Assembly (NCBI RefSeq): GCF_002933775.1
Contig: NZ_BEWV01000042.1
Location: 1 to 54,865 of the forward strand
Length of the DNA: 54,865 nt
Source: Prevotella sp. MGM1
GTDB taxonomy: Bacteria; Bacteroidota; Bacteroidia; Bacteroidales; Bacteroidaceae
Direction: 5' to 3'
Each line of letters starts with the position of its first letter. Position 1 is the first letter of the stretch. A program made the position numbers and the translations under genes. The notes below the pieces were generated by a model. That model did not search any database, was not told where the DNA came from, and was given only the letters and a program-made list of their open reading frames with translations. Below are positions 45,254 through 53,954 of the stretch, one piece after another.

Positions 45254-45539
45254 GTATCTAATTGCAATACAACAAGAGTCTGATTGCAAAATACATTACC
45301 GCAGAACAAACAACAGTATATTTTGTATCAATTTTCAATGTTACAGAAAAGCTTTCCGCCATGTTCTCGCATAAATATACAAAAATATGATGTAGCGAAA
45401 TGCCTGATATTTTATTTACAAATCAACATACACCCGACATCCAATCATTGTCATGCGACAATTTTGACAATAAGATTAAAACCAGTAAAATAAGGGCACA
45501 AAAAACTGTTGTTTTATTGGCTTTCTCGCCATTTTATTG

Positions 45540-45547
45540 TACTTTTG
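45540..45547 (+). promoter_or_regulatory. -7 promoter element for ruvC, nearly leaderless
   Basis: TACTTTTG matches TAnnTTTG, with ATTGG-type -33 19 nt upstream. The ATG is 8 nt downstream, so the leader is about 5 nt or less. Confidence 0.65.
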
Positions 45548-45555
45548 CTGCCAAT

Positions 45556-46113
45556 ATGGAGAAAATAATACTCGGCATCGATCCCGGAACAAACATAATG
45601 GGATATGGCGTGCTGAAAGTAAAAGACAACAAGGCGCAACTCATAACGATGGGTATCATAGACCTGAGGAAATTCGGAGACGCTTATCTGAAACTCGGAC
45701 ACATATTCGAGCGGGTGACGGGTATCATTGATTCATATCTGCCAGATGAAATGGCTATTGAAGCGCCATTCTTCGGAAAAAACATACAATCAATGCTGAA
45801 ACTCGGCAGGGCACAAGGCACAGCCATTGCTGCGGCCATACGCCACGGAGTTCCGATACACGAGTATGCTCCGCTAAAAATCAAAATGGCCATCACCGGA
45901 CAGGGACAGGCATCGAAAGAGCAGGTGGCGGCCATGTTGCAACGCATGCTAAACATCAAAGACAGCGAGATGTGCGATTTCATGGATGCCACTGACGCAC
46001 TCGGAGCGGCTTACTGTCACTATCTTCAAATGGGGAGACCAGAGTCGCAAGCGAATTACAGGGGATGGAAAGACTTCATAAACAAAAATCAAGGCAGGAT
46101 ATGCAAAAAATAA
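45556..46113 (+). CDS. ruvC: Crossover junction endodeoxyribonuclease RuvC
   Basis: 185 residues. Resolves Holliday junctions with RuvAB. The catalytic acids are visible: Asp9 in GIDPGTN, Glu in AIEAPFFGKN and the DATDAL pair near the C-terminus. FFGKN and GRAQG are family motifs. The ATG at 45556 follows the promoter directly. A longer frame upstream is rejected. It overlaps the ABC protein gene by 13 nt; ruvA and ruvB are not here. Confidence 0.95.
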   Translation: MEKIILGIDPGTNIMGYGVLKVKDNKAQLITMGIIDLRKFGDAYLKLGHIFERVTGIIDSYLPDEMAIEAPFFGKNIQSMLKLGRAQGTAIAAAIRHGVPIHEYAPLKIKMAITGQGQASKEQVAAMLQRMLNIKDSEMCDFMDATDALGAAYCHYLQMGRPESQANYRGWKDFINKNQGRICKK

Positions 46114-47588
46114 TAAGCATAAAAGACGGAATCACCCGCATGCCGGAATGGAGAATGAAAGAACCTGTGAATTTCGAGACTATTGACGGTGAGCACATAG
46201 CCATCATCGGCAATAACGGTAGCGGAAAGTCCATGTTGGCGGATATCATAACCGGAAGTCATCCGCTGCTCGGAAACAGCATAGCCTATGACTTCTATCC
46301 CAACCAAAGCCTCCTTGTTTCTGAAAATATAAAATACATAACGTTCAGAGATTCATACGGTGAAAACAATAACACCTATTTTCTGCAACAAAGATGGAAC
46401 CAGCAGGAAATTGACGAGGACACACCGACCGTAAGACAACTGCTTGACAATGCATACAGGTTATGCGGAGAGGACACGGCAGAGCGAAGAAACTTGAAAT
46501 ACCGTATTTTCGAGTTGTTCGGAATGGACTACATCATGGACAAATACATCATACTGCTGTCAAGCGGTGAATTACGGAAATTTCAAATAGCAAAAGCCTT
46601 GTTTTCCATACCGAGGGTATTTATCATCGACAACCCTTTCATAGGTCTCGATGCTGAGACACGCACATTGATGGCCCAACTATTGAAATCACTCACACGT
46701 GAAATACCGTTACAAATAATTATAGTATTATCGAAGACGAACGAAATACCGGAATTTATCACGCATGTAGTTGAAGTGACCGACATGGTCGTTAACCCCA
46801 AAATGCCAAAAGAAGAGTTTGTCGGGCACAGAATACCCAATGATATGGTGGGACTCGATCCCGACAAAAAGAGAGCCATAAAAGAACTTGAAGATGAAAC
46901 GGAAGATTACAAAGCGGAAGAAGTAGTCGCCATGAATAATGTCTGTATAACATACGGAACAAGGAAAATACTCGACAGCCTGAACTGGACTGTAATGAAC
47001 GGTGAAAGGTGGGCTTTAAATGGCAGGAACGGCTCCGGAAAAAGCACTCTTCTATCGCTCATCTGCGCAGATAACCCGCAAAGCTATGCATGTGACATCA
47101 ATATGTTCGAACGCAAACGGGGCACAGGTGAAAGTATATGGGATATAAAAAAACACATTGGTTACGTATCGCCGGAAATGCACCGGGCATACATGAAAAA
47201 CCTGCCTGCAATACGTATAGTGGCAAGCGGAATGAAAGATTCCGTTGGTCTATATGCCAAACCCAGTGATAAAGATTATGCCATATGCAGATGGTGGATG
47301 AATATCTTCGGACTCGACGGACTTGAAGAAAAGCCCTTCCTTAAACTATCGAGCGGCGAACAAAGACTTGTGCTTCTCGCACGGGCATTCGTCAAAGATC
47401 CGGAATTACTCATACTCGACGAACCTCTGCACGGCCTTGACGACCGGAACAGAAGACTCGTAAAAGACATCATCTGCGCTTTCTGTGAACGAAAGAATAA
47501 AACTCTCATAATGGTCACTCATTATGAAGAAGAACTGCCAGCATGCATCAATAGGCATCTAACCTTGAAACATAATGTTCATAATTAA
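46101..47588 (+). CDS. Double-ABC ATPase, ModF/PhrA-like
   Basis: 495 residues, two ABC domains and no membrane segment. Domain 1: Walker A GNNGSGKS (37-44), signature LSSGELRK, Walker B VFIIDN (Asp177-Asn178, Glu replaced) and switch position SK (Lys212, His replaced). Domain 2: Walker A GRNGSGKS (308-315), signature LSSGEQR, Walker B LLILDEP (Glu441) and switch His474 intact. The domain pair resembles ModF/PhrA. AAGGCAGG before the ATG is a possible ribosome-binding site. Function not known; it overlaps ruvC by 13 nt. Confidence 0.82.
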   Translation: MQKIISIKDGITRMPEWRMKEPVNFETIDGEHIAIIGNNGSGKSMLADIITGSHPLLGNSIAYDFYPNQSLLVSENIKYITFRDSYGENNNTYFLQQRWNQQEIDEDTPTVRQLLDNAYRLCGEDTAERRNLKYRIFELFGMDYIMDKYIILLSSGELRKFQIAKALFSIPRVFIIDNPFIGLDAETRTLMAQLLKSLTREIPLQIIIVLSKTNEIPEFITHVVEVTDMVVNPKMPKEEFVGHRIPNDMVGLDPDKKRAIKELEDETEDYKAEEVVAMNNVCITYGTRKILDSLNWTVMNGERWALNGRNGSGKSTLLSLICADNPQSYACDINMFERKRGTGESIWDIKKHIGYVSPEMHRAYMKNLPAIRIVASGMKDSVGLYAKPSDKDYAICRWWMNIFGLDGLEEKPFLKLSSGEQRLVLLARAFVKDPELLILDEPLHGLDDRNRRLVKDIICAFCERKNKTLIMVTHYEEELPACINRHLTLKHNVHN

Positions 47589-47604
47589 AATAAACATGGT
47601 AAAT

Positions 47605-48081
47605 ATGAAAAAAGTATTATTATCACTGGCATTCATCTGTCTTACAGCAGGAGCAAACGCCCAGAATGTATATAATGAGATTAGAAAAAACGCATCTGAC
47701 ATTGTCGCAAATCCGGCAACGAACAATATGGTCAGACAAATAAACCAGTTTAAGGTAGACGCACTTGACTATATGATAATAAAAATGCGTGAACAAATGC
47801 CTGACTCTTCCGCAATTTTTCTCGACAAGCAGGCTTATGCCATGAATACTTTTATAAACGTATACATCAGGAAAGTGCTTGACAACAAAGACATGCCACA
47901 AGCTCAAATAGTAAAAATCATGCAGTTCTTCATGGACGTATCTTACTCCAATCCGCTATTCAACGATCCAGACAAAGAACTTACTCTAGGATATTATTCC
48001 AACGGTAAATGCCTGACCAGATTTTCCTTGGATACGGATTGGCGCAGGGCTGTGGCCGCGGTAGCGATGGAAATGAAATAG
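47605..48081 (+). CDS. Small secreted protein, function unknown
   Basis: 158 residues. Signal peptide KKVLLSLAFICLTAGANA, cut before QNVYNEIR. The mature part is mostly helical and polar (QINQFKVDALDYMIIKMREQ, IVKIMQFFMDVSYSNP) with a C-terminal TDWRRAVAAVAMEMK. I do not recognise a family. A second ATG 9 nt upstream (47596) is a possible start. It follows the ABC gene at 16 nt and may share its transcript. Confidence 0.75.
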   Translation: MKKVLLSLAFICLTAGANAQNVYNEIRKNASDIVANPATNNMVRQINQFKVDALDYMIIKMREQMPDSSAIFLDKQAYAMNTFINVYIRKVLDNKDMPQAQIVKIMQFFMDVSYSNPLFNDPDKELTLGYYSNGKCLTRFSLDTDWRRAVAAVAMEMK

Positions 48082-48091
48082 CAAAGCTTAT

Positions 48092-49261
48092 TCACTCATA
48101 TTCATAATACCACCAATAAGTACCGGAATACTGATCGTATACTTTTATCTTACGCTCGGTAAATGATGGATATTGTTTTTCCAATGCCTGCAAATCCTCA
48201 AAGTCCATATCCACGACACTGTTATGATACACAAAAGCAGGGTTTGAGCGTGTGTGGACATACAATGTAAGGGCTTCACGATAATGCTTCGGCAAACTGT
48301 CACATACATTTTGTGACAGGCTGTCGGGGGTGCCATAGTAAGACAGAAGCGCACTCACAAATCCATCAAGATCTTTGTCTATAAGATAACCGCACAATAT
48401 GTAATCCTTGACAGCCTCTGTGCCCTGACCGTTATTACGCAATACTTCCAGATAAGTCATCGCATCCATATTATAACGTGGTATGGCACCCAAAAAACGG
48501 TATATGCTGTCATTGGGATACAACAAACATGAAGTTCCCTTAAACGTTGGCACAATATCCTTGCTCGTTCCTTTTATCGGATAAGAAAACAGTCTTTCTC
48601 CCAATTCACCAGCTCTCGCGAGAGCATAAATACGAAGCATAGTCAGACTACTGTCTGTCTCCAATGACCTGCGACCGGTCTTCAAGGCCCTCTCGTTGTC
48701 TTGCTCTAAAAGGCTTGTCTCGACACTCATTCGATAATGTGCTACGGCATTTCCGTTTCCCGCAATACCAACCATAAGAAACATTGCCGCCATTATCAAA
48801 ATATTTATCCACATGGTACGAGAAAACATGCCTGTCTCCGGAGATTGCCTGACAAGCATTCCCCGTGAAACGGTTACCACAACAATCCATAATATCAACA
48901 CTATAGGGATGATCCATATTAGAGAAGAAAAGCCTTCACCAGAATATATACGATCGCTAAAACCTGATATTACAGAAAGAAAGAATAGGGATGGGAAATA
49001 AGTCAAAGCATGGGTATGACGCTGCAAACGTGTAACGGCATAAACACCGACTTGTAATAATTGTAATACAAAAGTTATCAGCACCGCACCTATCAGCTTA
49101 TCATAAGATGTCGCGCCACCACTCAGAGAATGCTGGGTCATTGCCAACAAGTCGGCCTGATGAAAATAAAGATAAATAAACGAGAAAGATGAAAAAACTA
49201 TAGCACAAACCGCCTTTATGACGGTTGTGCTATTTCTTGTATTTAACTTATCAAAACTCAT
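48092..49261 (-). CDS. Polytopic membrane protein, function unknown
   Basis: 389 residues. About five hydrophobic helices in the first 170 residues (near 16-34, 57-76, 86-103, 114-133 and 150-168). Residues about 170-389 are soluble, helical and TPR-like (ETDSSLTMLRIYALARAGELGERL). The C-terminus is aromatic (YWWYYEYE). I do not recognise the family with confidence. It is downstream of glgB by 41 nt on the same strand. Confidence 0.75.
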   Translation of the reverse strand: MSFDKLNTRNSTTVIKAVCAIVFSSFSFIYLYFHQADLLAMTQHSLSGGATSYDKLIGAVLITFVLQLLQVGVYAVTRLQRHTHALTYFPSLFFLSVISGFSDRIYSGEGFSSLIWIIPIVLILWIVVVTVSRGMLVRQSPETGMFSRTMWINILIMAAMFLMVGIAGNGNAVAHYRMSVETSLLEQDNERALKTGRRSLETDSSLTMLRIYALARAGELGERLFSYPIKGTSKDIVPTFKGTSCLLYPNDSIYRFLGAIPRYNMDAMTYLEVLRNNGQGTEAVKDYILCGYLIDKDLDGFVSALLSYYGTPDSLSQNVCDSLPKHYREALTLYVHTRSNPAFVYHNSVVDMDFEDLQALEKQYPSFTERKIKVYDQYSGTYWWYYEYE

Positions 49262-49302
49262 ATAATAAGAGTACTGTTAAACTCTCTTTGGATTTCTATT
49301 AT

Positions 49303-51372
49303 TCAATTTTTCCTTAACACTACCGCAGAACGAGCCGGAATATATAATTTAAGCCACTCCTTACGTTCCTCCACATACATGGAATCAAAGTTGGTCATGT
49401 GTGTTATTGTATCGTCGGCAAGACCATTACCACCAAACTCTTTCGCATCAGTATTCAGTACGACATCATAAGAACCGGTTGGCACAAGAAAACCATAATC
49501 GACAAAAGAACGTATAGGATTGAAATTAAACACGAAGATAAGGTCCCCTCTACTGAATGCAAGTATCTGGTCTCCGTCATTATGCCATATCTCTTTTATT
49601 GGCTTGTTTTGAATATTCCTGATACTCTTTATTACTTTAAGCATTTCCTTGTCGAAATCTCCAAGATAATGGTAATCAAGCTCTTTATTGTCAACAAGAT
49701 TCCATTGACGGCGGGCATATTTATGACTCCACCCGTTACCTTCACGCGGGAAATCAATCCATTCGGGATGACCGAACTCATTTCCCATAAAATTCAAATA
49801 TCCGCCATTCATTGCCGCGACTGTAACCAGACGGATAATCTTATGCAAGGCCATACCACGATGAACGACATCATTTTCATCTCCCTTTTTAAAATGCCAA
49901 TACATATCGGCATCTATCAAACGGAATATTATCGTTTTATCTCCTACCAAAGCCTGATCATGACTCTCACAATAACTTATCGTCTTTTCATCCCGACGCC
50001 GGTTCTTCACCTCCCAGAAAATAGAGCTCGGCTTCCAATCCTCGTCTTTAAGTTCTTTGATAGTCTTTATCCAATAATCAGGGATATTCATCGCCATACG
50101 ATAGTCAAATCCGTAACCTCCATCTTCAAACTTTGCCGCAAGTCCGGGCATACCACTGACCTCTTCAGCAATGGTTATTGCATTGGGATTGACTTCATGT
50201 ATCAACTTATTCGCAAGGGTCAGATAACATATAGCATTGTCATCTTGCCCGCCATTGAAATAATCTCCGTATCCGCAGAATGCCTCGCCGAGTCCATGAC
50301 TGTAATACAACATAGAGGTAACACCGTCAAAACGGAACCCATCAAAATGATACTCTTCAAGCCAGTACTTGCAGTTTGACAACAAGAAGTGAATTACCTC
50401 GTCCTTACCGTAATCGAAACAAAGGCTATCCCACGCCGGATGTTCATGCCGATCACCGGCATAAAAGAACTGATTTGGGTCTCCCGCCAGATTACCAAGC
50501 CCTTCAACTTCATTCTTTACGGCATGTGAGTGTACAATGTCCATAATCACTGCCACCCCATTTTTATGGGCGGTATCTATCAACTCTTTCAAATCCTCCG
50601 GAGTACCGAAACGGCTTGACGGAGCAAAGAAGGAACTGACATGATATCCGAACGAGCCATAATAAGGATGCTCTTGTATCGCCATAATCTGAATACAATT
50701 ATATCCATCCTCTATTACCCGTGGCAACACATTCTCCATAAACTCCCTATAAGTACCGACTACTTCCTTGTCTTGCGACATTCCGACATGGCACTCATAT
50801 ATAAGAAGAGGAGATTTTGTAGGCTTAAATTTCTTCTTACAAAATTCATACGGCTGATCCGGATTCCAAACCTGAGCAGAAAAAATCTTTGTCTTATCGT
50901 CTTGTACAACACGACGGCACCAAGCCGGAATGCGTTCACCCTCTCCCCCATTCCATTTGACTTTCATTTTATAGAGGTCACCATGCCGTAAAGCTTTATT
51001 ACTGAGTTTCAATTCCCAGTTGCCAGTTCCCTCTATTCTGGTCATCTTGTATTTCGGATCTTCCCGCCAGCCGTTAAAATCACCAATCAGATATATCTCG
51101 GTCGCATTAGGTGCCCACTCACGAAAAACCCATCCCCGAGCTTGTTTGTGTAAACCAAAATAGAGATGACCATCAGCAAAATCAGATAGTGTCTTCTTTC
51201 CGTTCCTCGTCAATAGTCCGATCTTCCACAATGCATGTTTATGCCGCCCGCAGATTGCGTCTTCGTATGGTTCAAGCCATGAATCGTTCTTCACCAAACC
51301 TATATGTTCCGGTTTGGCTTCAAACTGATTTCGACTGCCAATAAGCTTTTTGACACCTGTCTTTTTCATCAT
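49303..51372 (-). CDS. glgB: 1,4-alpha-glucan branching enzyme, eukaryote-type GH13_8
   Basis: 689 residues. A CBM48-like N-terminal domain (WVFREWAPNATEIYLIGDFNGW) precedes the GH13 barrel: DIVHSHAVKN (region I), GFRFDGVTSM with nucleophile Asp349, TIAEEVSGMPG with acid/base Glu403 and YCESHDQALVG. The EEVSGMP and MLYYSHGLG motifs and overall length fit the eukaryotic-type GBE rather than the E. coli type. It introduces alpha-1,6 branches in glycogen. Two adjacent ATGs (51372, 51369). It starts 34 nt after the YhcH gene. Confidence 0.93.
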   Translation of the reverse strand: MMKKTGVKKLIGSRNQFEAKPEHIGLVKNDSWLEPYEDAICGRHKHALWKIGLLTRNGKKTLSDFADGHLYFGLHKQARGWVFREWAPNATEIYLIGDFNGWREDPKYKMTRIEGTGNWELKLSNKALRHGDLYKMKVKWNGGEGERIPAWCRRVVQDDKTKIFSAQVWNPDQPYEFCKKKFKPTKSPLLIYECHVGMSQDKEVVGTYREFMENVLPRVIEDGYNCIQIMAIQEHPYYGSFGYHVSSFFAPSSRFGTPEDLKELIDTAHKNGVAVIMDIVHSHAVKNEVEGLGNLAGDPNQFFYAGDRHEHPAWDSLCFDYGKDEVIHFLLSNCKYWLEEYHFDGFRFDGVTSMLYYSHGLGEAFCGYGDYFNGGQDDNAICYLTLANKLIHEVNPNAITIAEEVSGMPGLAAKFEDGGYGFDYRMAMNIPDYWIKTIKELKDEDWKPSSIFWEVKNRRRDEKTISYCESHDQALVGDKTIIFRLIDADMYWHFKKGDENDVVHRGMALHKIIRLVTVAAMNGGYLNFMGNEFGHPEWIDFPREGNGWSHKYARRQWNLVDNKELDYHYLGDFDKEMLKVIKSIRNIQNKPIKEIWHNDGDQILAFSRGDLIFVFNFNPIRSFVDYGFLVPTGSYDVVLNTDAKEFGGNGLADDTITHMTNFDSMYVEERKEWLKLYIPARSAVVLRKN

Positions 51373-51406
51373 TAGTATTAGTTTAATCTTTCTTGTTAAT
51401 ACGATT

Positions 51407-51853
51407 TCATGCCAATACTTTAAATATGGCTTTTCTTATTTCAGGCTCAGAAGATACGCATGGCGCATGACCATCCTGCGGGAAAAATACCGCGAACATC
51501 CCGGGATGACAAGTCACATAGCTTTCGGCTGGCAGACCTGGTATCTTTGTTATATCCTTTTCTGAGTTGTATTCCGCTTCCGGTAAGTTTACCAATGGAG
51601 TGTAACCGAAAGTTTCCGATGCAGACAGGGGAATCTGTATATCTATCATCTTATTGTGAGTCTCCAGCACAGCCTCGTCCGGAGTCTTGCCTTTTGCCGT
51701 GGTTATATTAACAAAAAGGTCTGCCCCTTTTATCTGATACTTACCATTTTCCATTGAACTTATATCGTTATTGGCCAGGAAATCTACAACATCCTTAAAC
51801 AATGGGTTCAAAGATTCATATTTGCTCAAATTGTCAAGTGTGTCTATTATCAT
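51407..51853 (-). CDS. YhcH/YjgK/YiaL family protein
   Basis: 148 residues, a single cupin-like domain of the EbgC/YhcH group. Motifs: ETHNKMIDIQIPLSASETFGY and MFAVFFPQDGHAPCV, with His and Glu/Asp residues that bind a metal in this family. The family is linked to sialic acid and other sugar catabolism, often as an anomerase, but the exact reaction here is unknown. It sits between the MORN gene and glgB, likely in one transcript. Confidence 0.88.
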   Translation of the reverse strand: MIIDTLDNLSKYESLNPLFKDVVDFLANNDISSMENGKYQIKGADLFVNITTAKGKTPDEAVLETHNKMIDIQIPLSASETFGYTPLVNLPEAEYNSEKDITKIPGLPAESYVTCHPGMFAVFFPQDGHAPCVSSEPEIRKAIFKVLA

Positions 51854-51902
51854 AACTAAAAATGTTTAAATTGTTAATATCGTGTTTGTTAAAACAATAT
51901 AT

Positions 51903-53018
51903 TTATTTGCCTATTTGCTTACGCCCACGTATATATCGGCCTCTTTCGGTAACATTACCATTTCTGTCTTTCTGGATATACGGGCCATCCCTACGGTCAT
52001 CAACATAAGTCCCCTCAAACCTGTTGCCGTCTTTATCTTCCTCTATTGCCTGGCCATGACGCTTTCCTGCCTTAAAAGTACCTTTAAACTTCCAGCCGTC
52101 CGCATATCTTGCCACACCTGGACCGTCTATCATCCCATCTTTAAAATGACCTTCAAAGACATCCCCGTTTTTCATCGTCAGTTTACCGGTACCATTCGGC
52201 TTATCTCCTTTCCACTCACCGACATAAGTATTTCCGTTTTTCCACACAAGAGTACCTTGCCCTTGTTTATCTCCCTCAAAGAAAAGGCCAGTGTATCGGT
52301 CGCCGTTGGCATATTTAAAAATACCCGTTCCGGTGCGCTCACCTTCCACGTAATCACCTTCGTAAATGTCACCATTCTTGAATTTATAAATGCCTTTTCC
52401 GTTTTGGATGTCATTCTTCCATTGACCGATATACACATCTCCATCCGCATAACGGAACGTCCCACGTCCGGTACGCTGATTGTCAACCCACTGCCCGTCG
52501 TAAACGGAGCCGTCGCCCCAGTCAAATACTCCGCGGCCGTTTTTCTTGTCATCAACCCAGTCTCCTTTATAAAAAGCGCCACCGGCGAATGTATATGTAC
52601 CCTTACCGGTACGACGATCCTGTTTCCAATCGCCGTCATACTTATCTCCGTTATAGTAATACATCACTCCGTGTCCCTGCTGATAGTCACGAAACCACAA
52701 ACCTACATATTTATTGTTGTTCGCGAAATAATAAGTCCCCTGCCCATGTTGCTGATCCTGAAACCACTGACCTTCATATTTCTCGCCGTCAAAAAAAGTA
52801 TAAATACCGTATCCTTGGCGCTTGCCTTTCACGTAATTGCCTTCATACCAATTGCCGTTCTTATACTTTGTCTTACCTTTTCCCTGTGGTTTACCGCCAA
52901 CCATTTCCCCGTTATACTCTCCACCGTCTTTTGTAACACATGTGCCAAGAGTGAGTTTCTGCCCATATACGGATGAAGACAACAACAATATGAATATAGA
53001 TATTAAATGATATTTCAA
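51903..53018 (-). CDS. Secreted MORN-repeat protein
   Basis: 371 residues. Signal peptide KYHLISIFILLLSSSVYGQ. Fourteen tandem MORN repeats of exactly 23 residues follow, from GGEYNGEMVGG to RFEGTYVDDRRDG, with the YxGxW...GxGxxxxxxG pattern; a half repeat closes the protein. MORN arrays form a long beta-sheet and bind lipids or other proteins; function in this phylum is unknown. The start is TTG at 53018: there is no ATG upstream of the signal peptide in this frame before a stop, and the promoter lies at 53047-53077. It heads a four-gene same-strand run. Confidence 0.88.
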   Translation of the reverse strand: MKYHLISIFILLLSSSVYGQKLTLGTCVTKDGGEYNGEMVGGKPQGKGKTKYKNGNWYEGNYVKGKRQGYGIYTFFDGEKYEGQWFQDQQHGQGTYYFANNNKYVGLWFRDYQQGHGVMYYYNGDKYDGDWKQDRRTGKGTYTFAGGAFYKGDWVDDKKNGRGVFDWGDGSVYDGQWVDNQRTGRGTFRYADGDVYIGQWKNDIQNGKGIYKFKNGDIYEGDYVEGERTGTGIFKYANGDRYTGLFFEGDKQGQGTLVWKNGNTYVGEWKGDKPNGTGKLTMKNGDVFEGHFKDGMIDGPGVARYADGWKFKGTFKAGKRHGQAIEEDKDGNRFEGTYVDDRRDGPYIQKDRNGNVTERGRYIRGRKQIGK

Positions 53019-53046
53019 CTTATTATGATATTTTTTGTTACAATGC

Positions 53047-53077
53047 CAAAATTAATAAAAAAAAAACAGGTGGCAAA
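53047..53077 (-). promoter_or_regulatory. Promoter of MORN-repeat gene
   Basis: Minus strand TTTG (complement 53074-53077) and TAATTTTG (complement 53047-53054), 19 nt apart. It supports the TTG start at 53018. Confidence 0.75.
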
Positions 53078-53117
53078 AAAGATTAGATTTTTTAACGGAA
53101 TATATACATATAATTTA

Positions 53118-53125
53118 TAACTTTG
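53118..53125 (+). promoter_or_regulatory. -7 promoter element for kdsB
   Basis: TAACTTTG matches TAnnTTTG and gives a leader of about 65 nt. The -33 is not clear. Confidence 0.6.
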
Positions 53126-53194
53126 CAGTGTTTACTATAACAAACGCCTAATGACTGGCGTCAACAACATAAAGAACAAGCATATAAACGAAAC

Positions 53195-53947
53195 ATGAAA
53201 TTCATAGGAATAATACCGGCCAGATACGCTTCCACAAGATTTCCGGGCAAGCCCTTGGCTACGTTGGGCGGAATGCCGGTCATAGAGCGAGTGTACAAGC
53301 AAGTTTCTGCTGTACTCGAACATGCGTGCGTGGCTACCGACGACGAGCGGATATACAATGCGGTAACGGCTTTCAGCGGTAATGCCGTCATGACATCGGA
53401 ACACCACAAAAGCGGAACGGACCGTGTGGAAGAGGCCGTTTCTAAAATAAACGGAGATTTCGACGTTGTAATAAACATCCAAGGCGACGAGCCATTTATA
53501 CAGAAATCGCAAATAGAGACCGTATGCCGATGCTTCGATGATCCTCAAACACAAATAGCGACATTGGGCAAATACTTCGGGAATGACATGGAAGCGATAT
53601 CCAACCCCAACACTCCCAAAATAGTGACCGACACCAATGGATATGCCATGTATTTCAGCCGCAGTATTATCCCTTTTGTCAGAGGATGCTCAAAAGAGAA
53701 ATGGCACACGGCATTCCCATATCTGAAACACATCGGACTATACGCATATCGCCGTGAAGTTCTTGCCGAAATAACCCAACTGCCACAAAGCACACTTGAA
53801 GTAGCCGAGAGCTTGGAACAGTTGCGATGGCTCCAAAACGGATATAATATAAAAGTAGGACTTACAGACGTAGAGACCATTGGTATCGATACGCCTGAAG
53901 ACCTTCAACGTGCCGAGAAGTTCCTAAAATCCATACAAGACAAATAA
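53195..53947 (+). CDS. kdsB: 3-deoxy-manno-octulosonate cytidylyltransferase
   Basis: Makes CMP-KDO for lipopolysaccharide. 250 residues. IIPARYASTRFPGKPLA is the nucleotide-binding motif; VINIQGDEPFI carries the metal-binding Asp; YFSRSIIPF and HIGLYAYRREVL follow; and GIDTPEDL closes the active site. It is 7 nt upstream of trmN6. Confidence 0.96.
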   Translation: MKFIGIIPARYASTRFPGKPLATLGGMPVIERVYKQVSAVLEHACVATDDERIYNAVTAFSGNAVMTSEHHKSGTDRVEEAVSKINGDFDVVINIQGDEPFIQKSQIETVCRCFDDPQTQIATLGKYFGNDMEAISNPNTPKIVTDTNGYAMYFSRSIIPFVRGCSKEKWHTAFPYLKHIGLYAYRREVLAEITQLPQSTLEVAESLEQLRWLQNGYNIKVGLTDVETIGIDTPEDLQRAEKFLKSIQDK

Positions 53948-53954
53948 ACGGAAG

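Larger units (their letters stand above)
44655..45555. other. 900-bp non-coding gap rich in palindromes
   Basis: Holds the crcB promoter, the 14-bp palindrome GACGATAAATCGTC (44751-44764), three related copies of TGCATATTTATGCA, an orphan hairpin (45095-45130), the palindromic repeat (45193-45253) and the ruvC promoter. Open frames such as 44796-45050 are low-complexity and lack a credible domain or promoter, so none is called. Confidence 0.7.

Noticed and set aside
49399..50379. 326-codon frame on the plus strand within glgB
   Set aside because: Antisense shadow; glgB is complete with all catalytic motifs.
51882..52976. 364-codon frame opposite the MORN gene
   Set aside because: A long antisense frame is expected from a repetitive 23-residue array; its sequence is a repetitive hydrophobic mirror of the repeats.
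51903..53018. MORN coding repeats as a tandem DNA repeat or CRISPR-like array
   Set aside because: The 69-bp periodicity is the protein repeat; DNA copies are diverged and there are no spacers.
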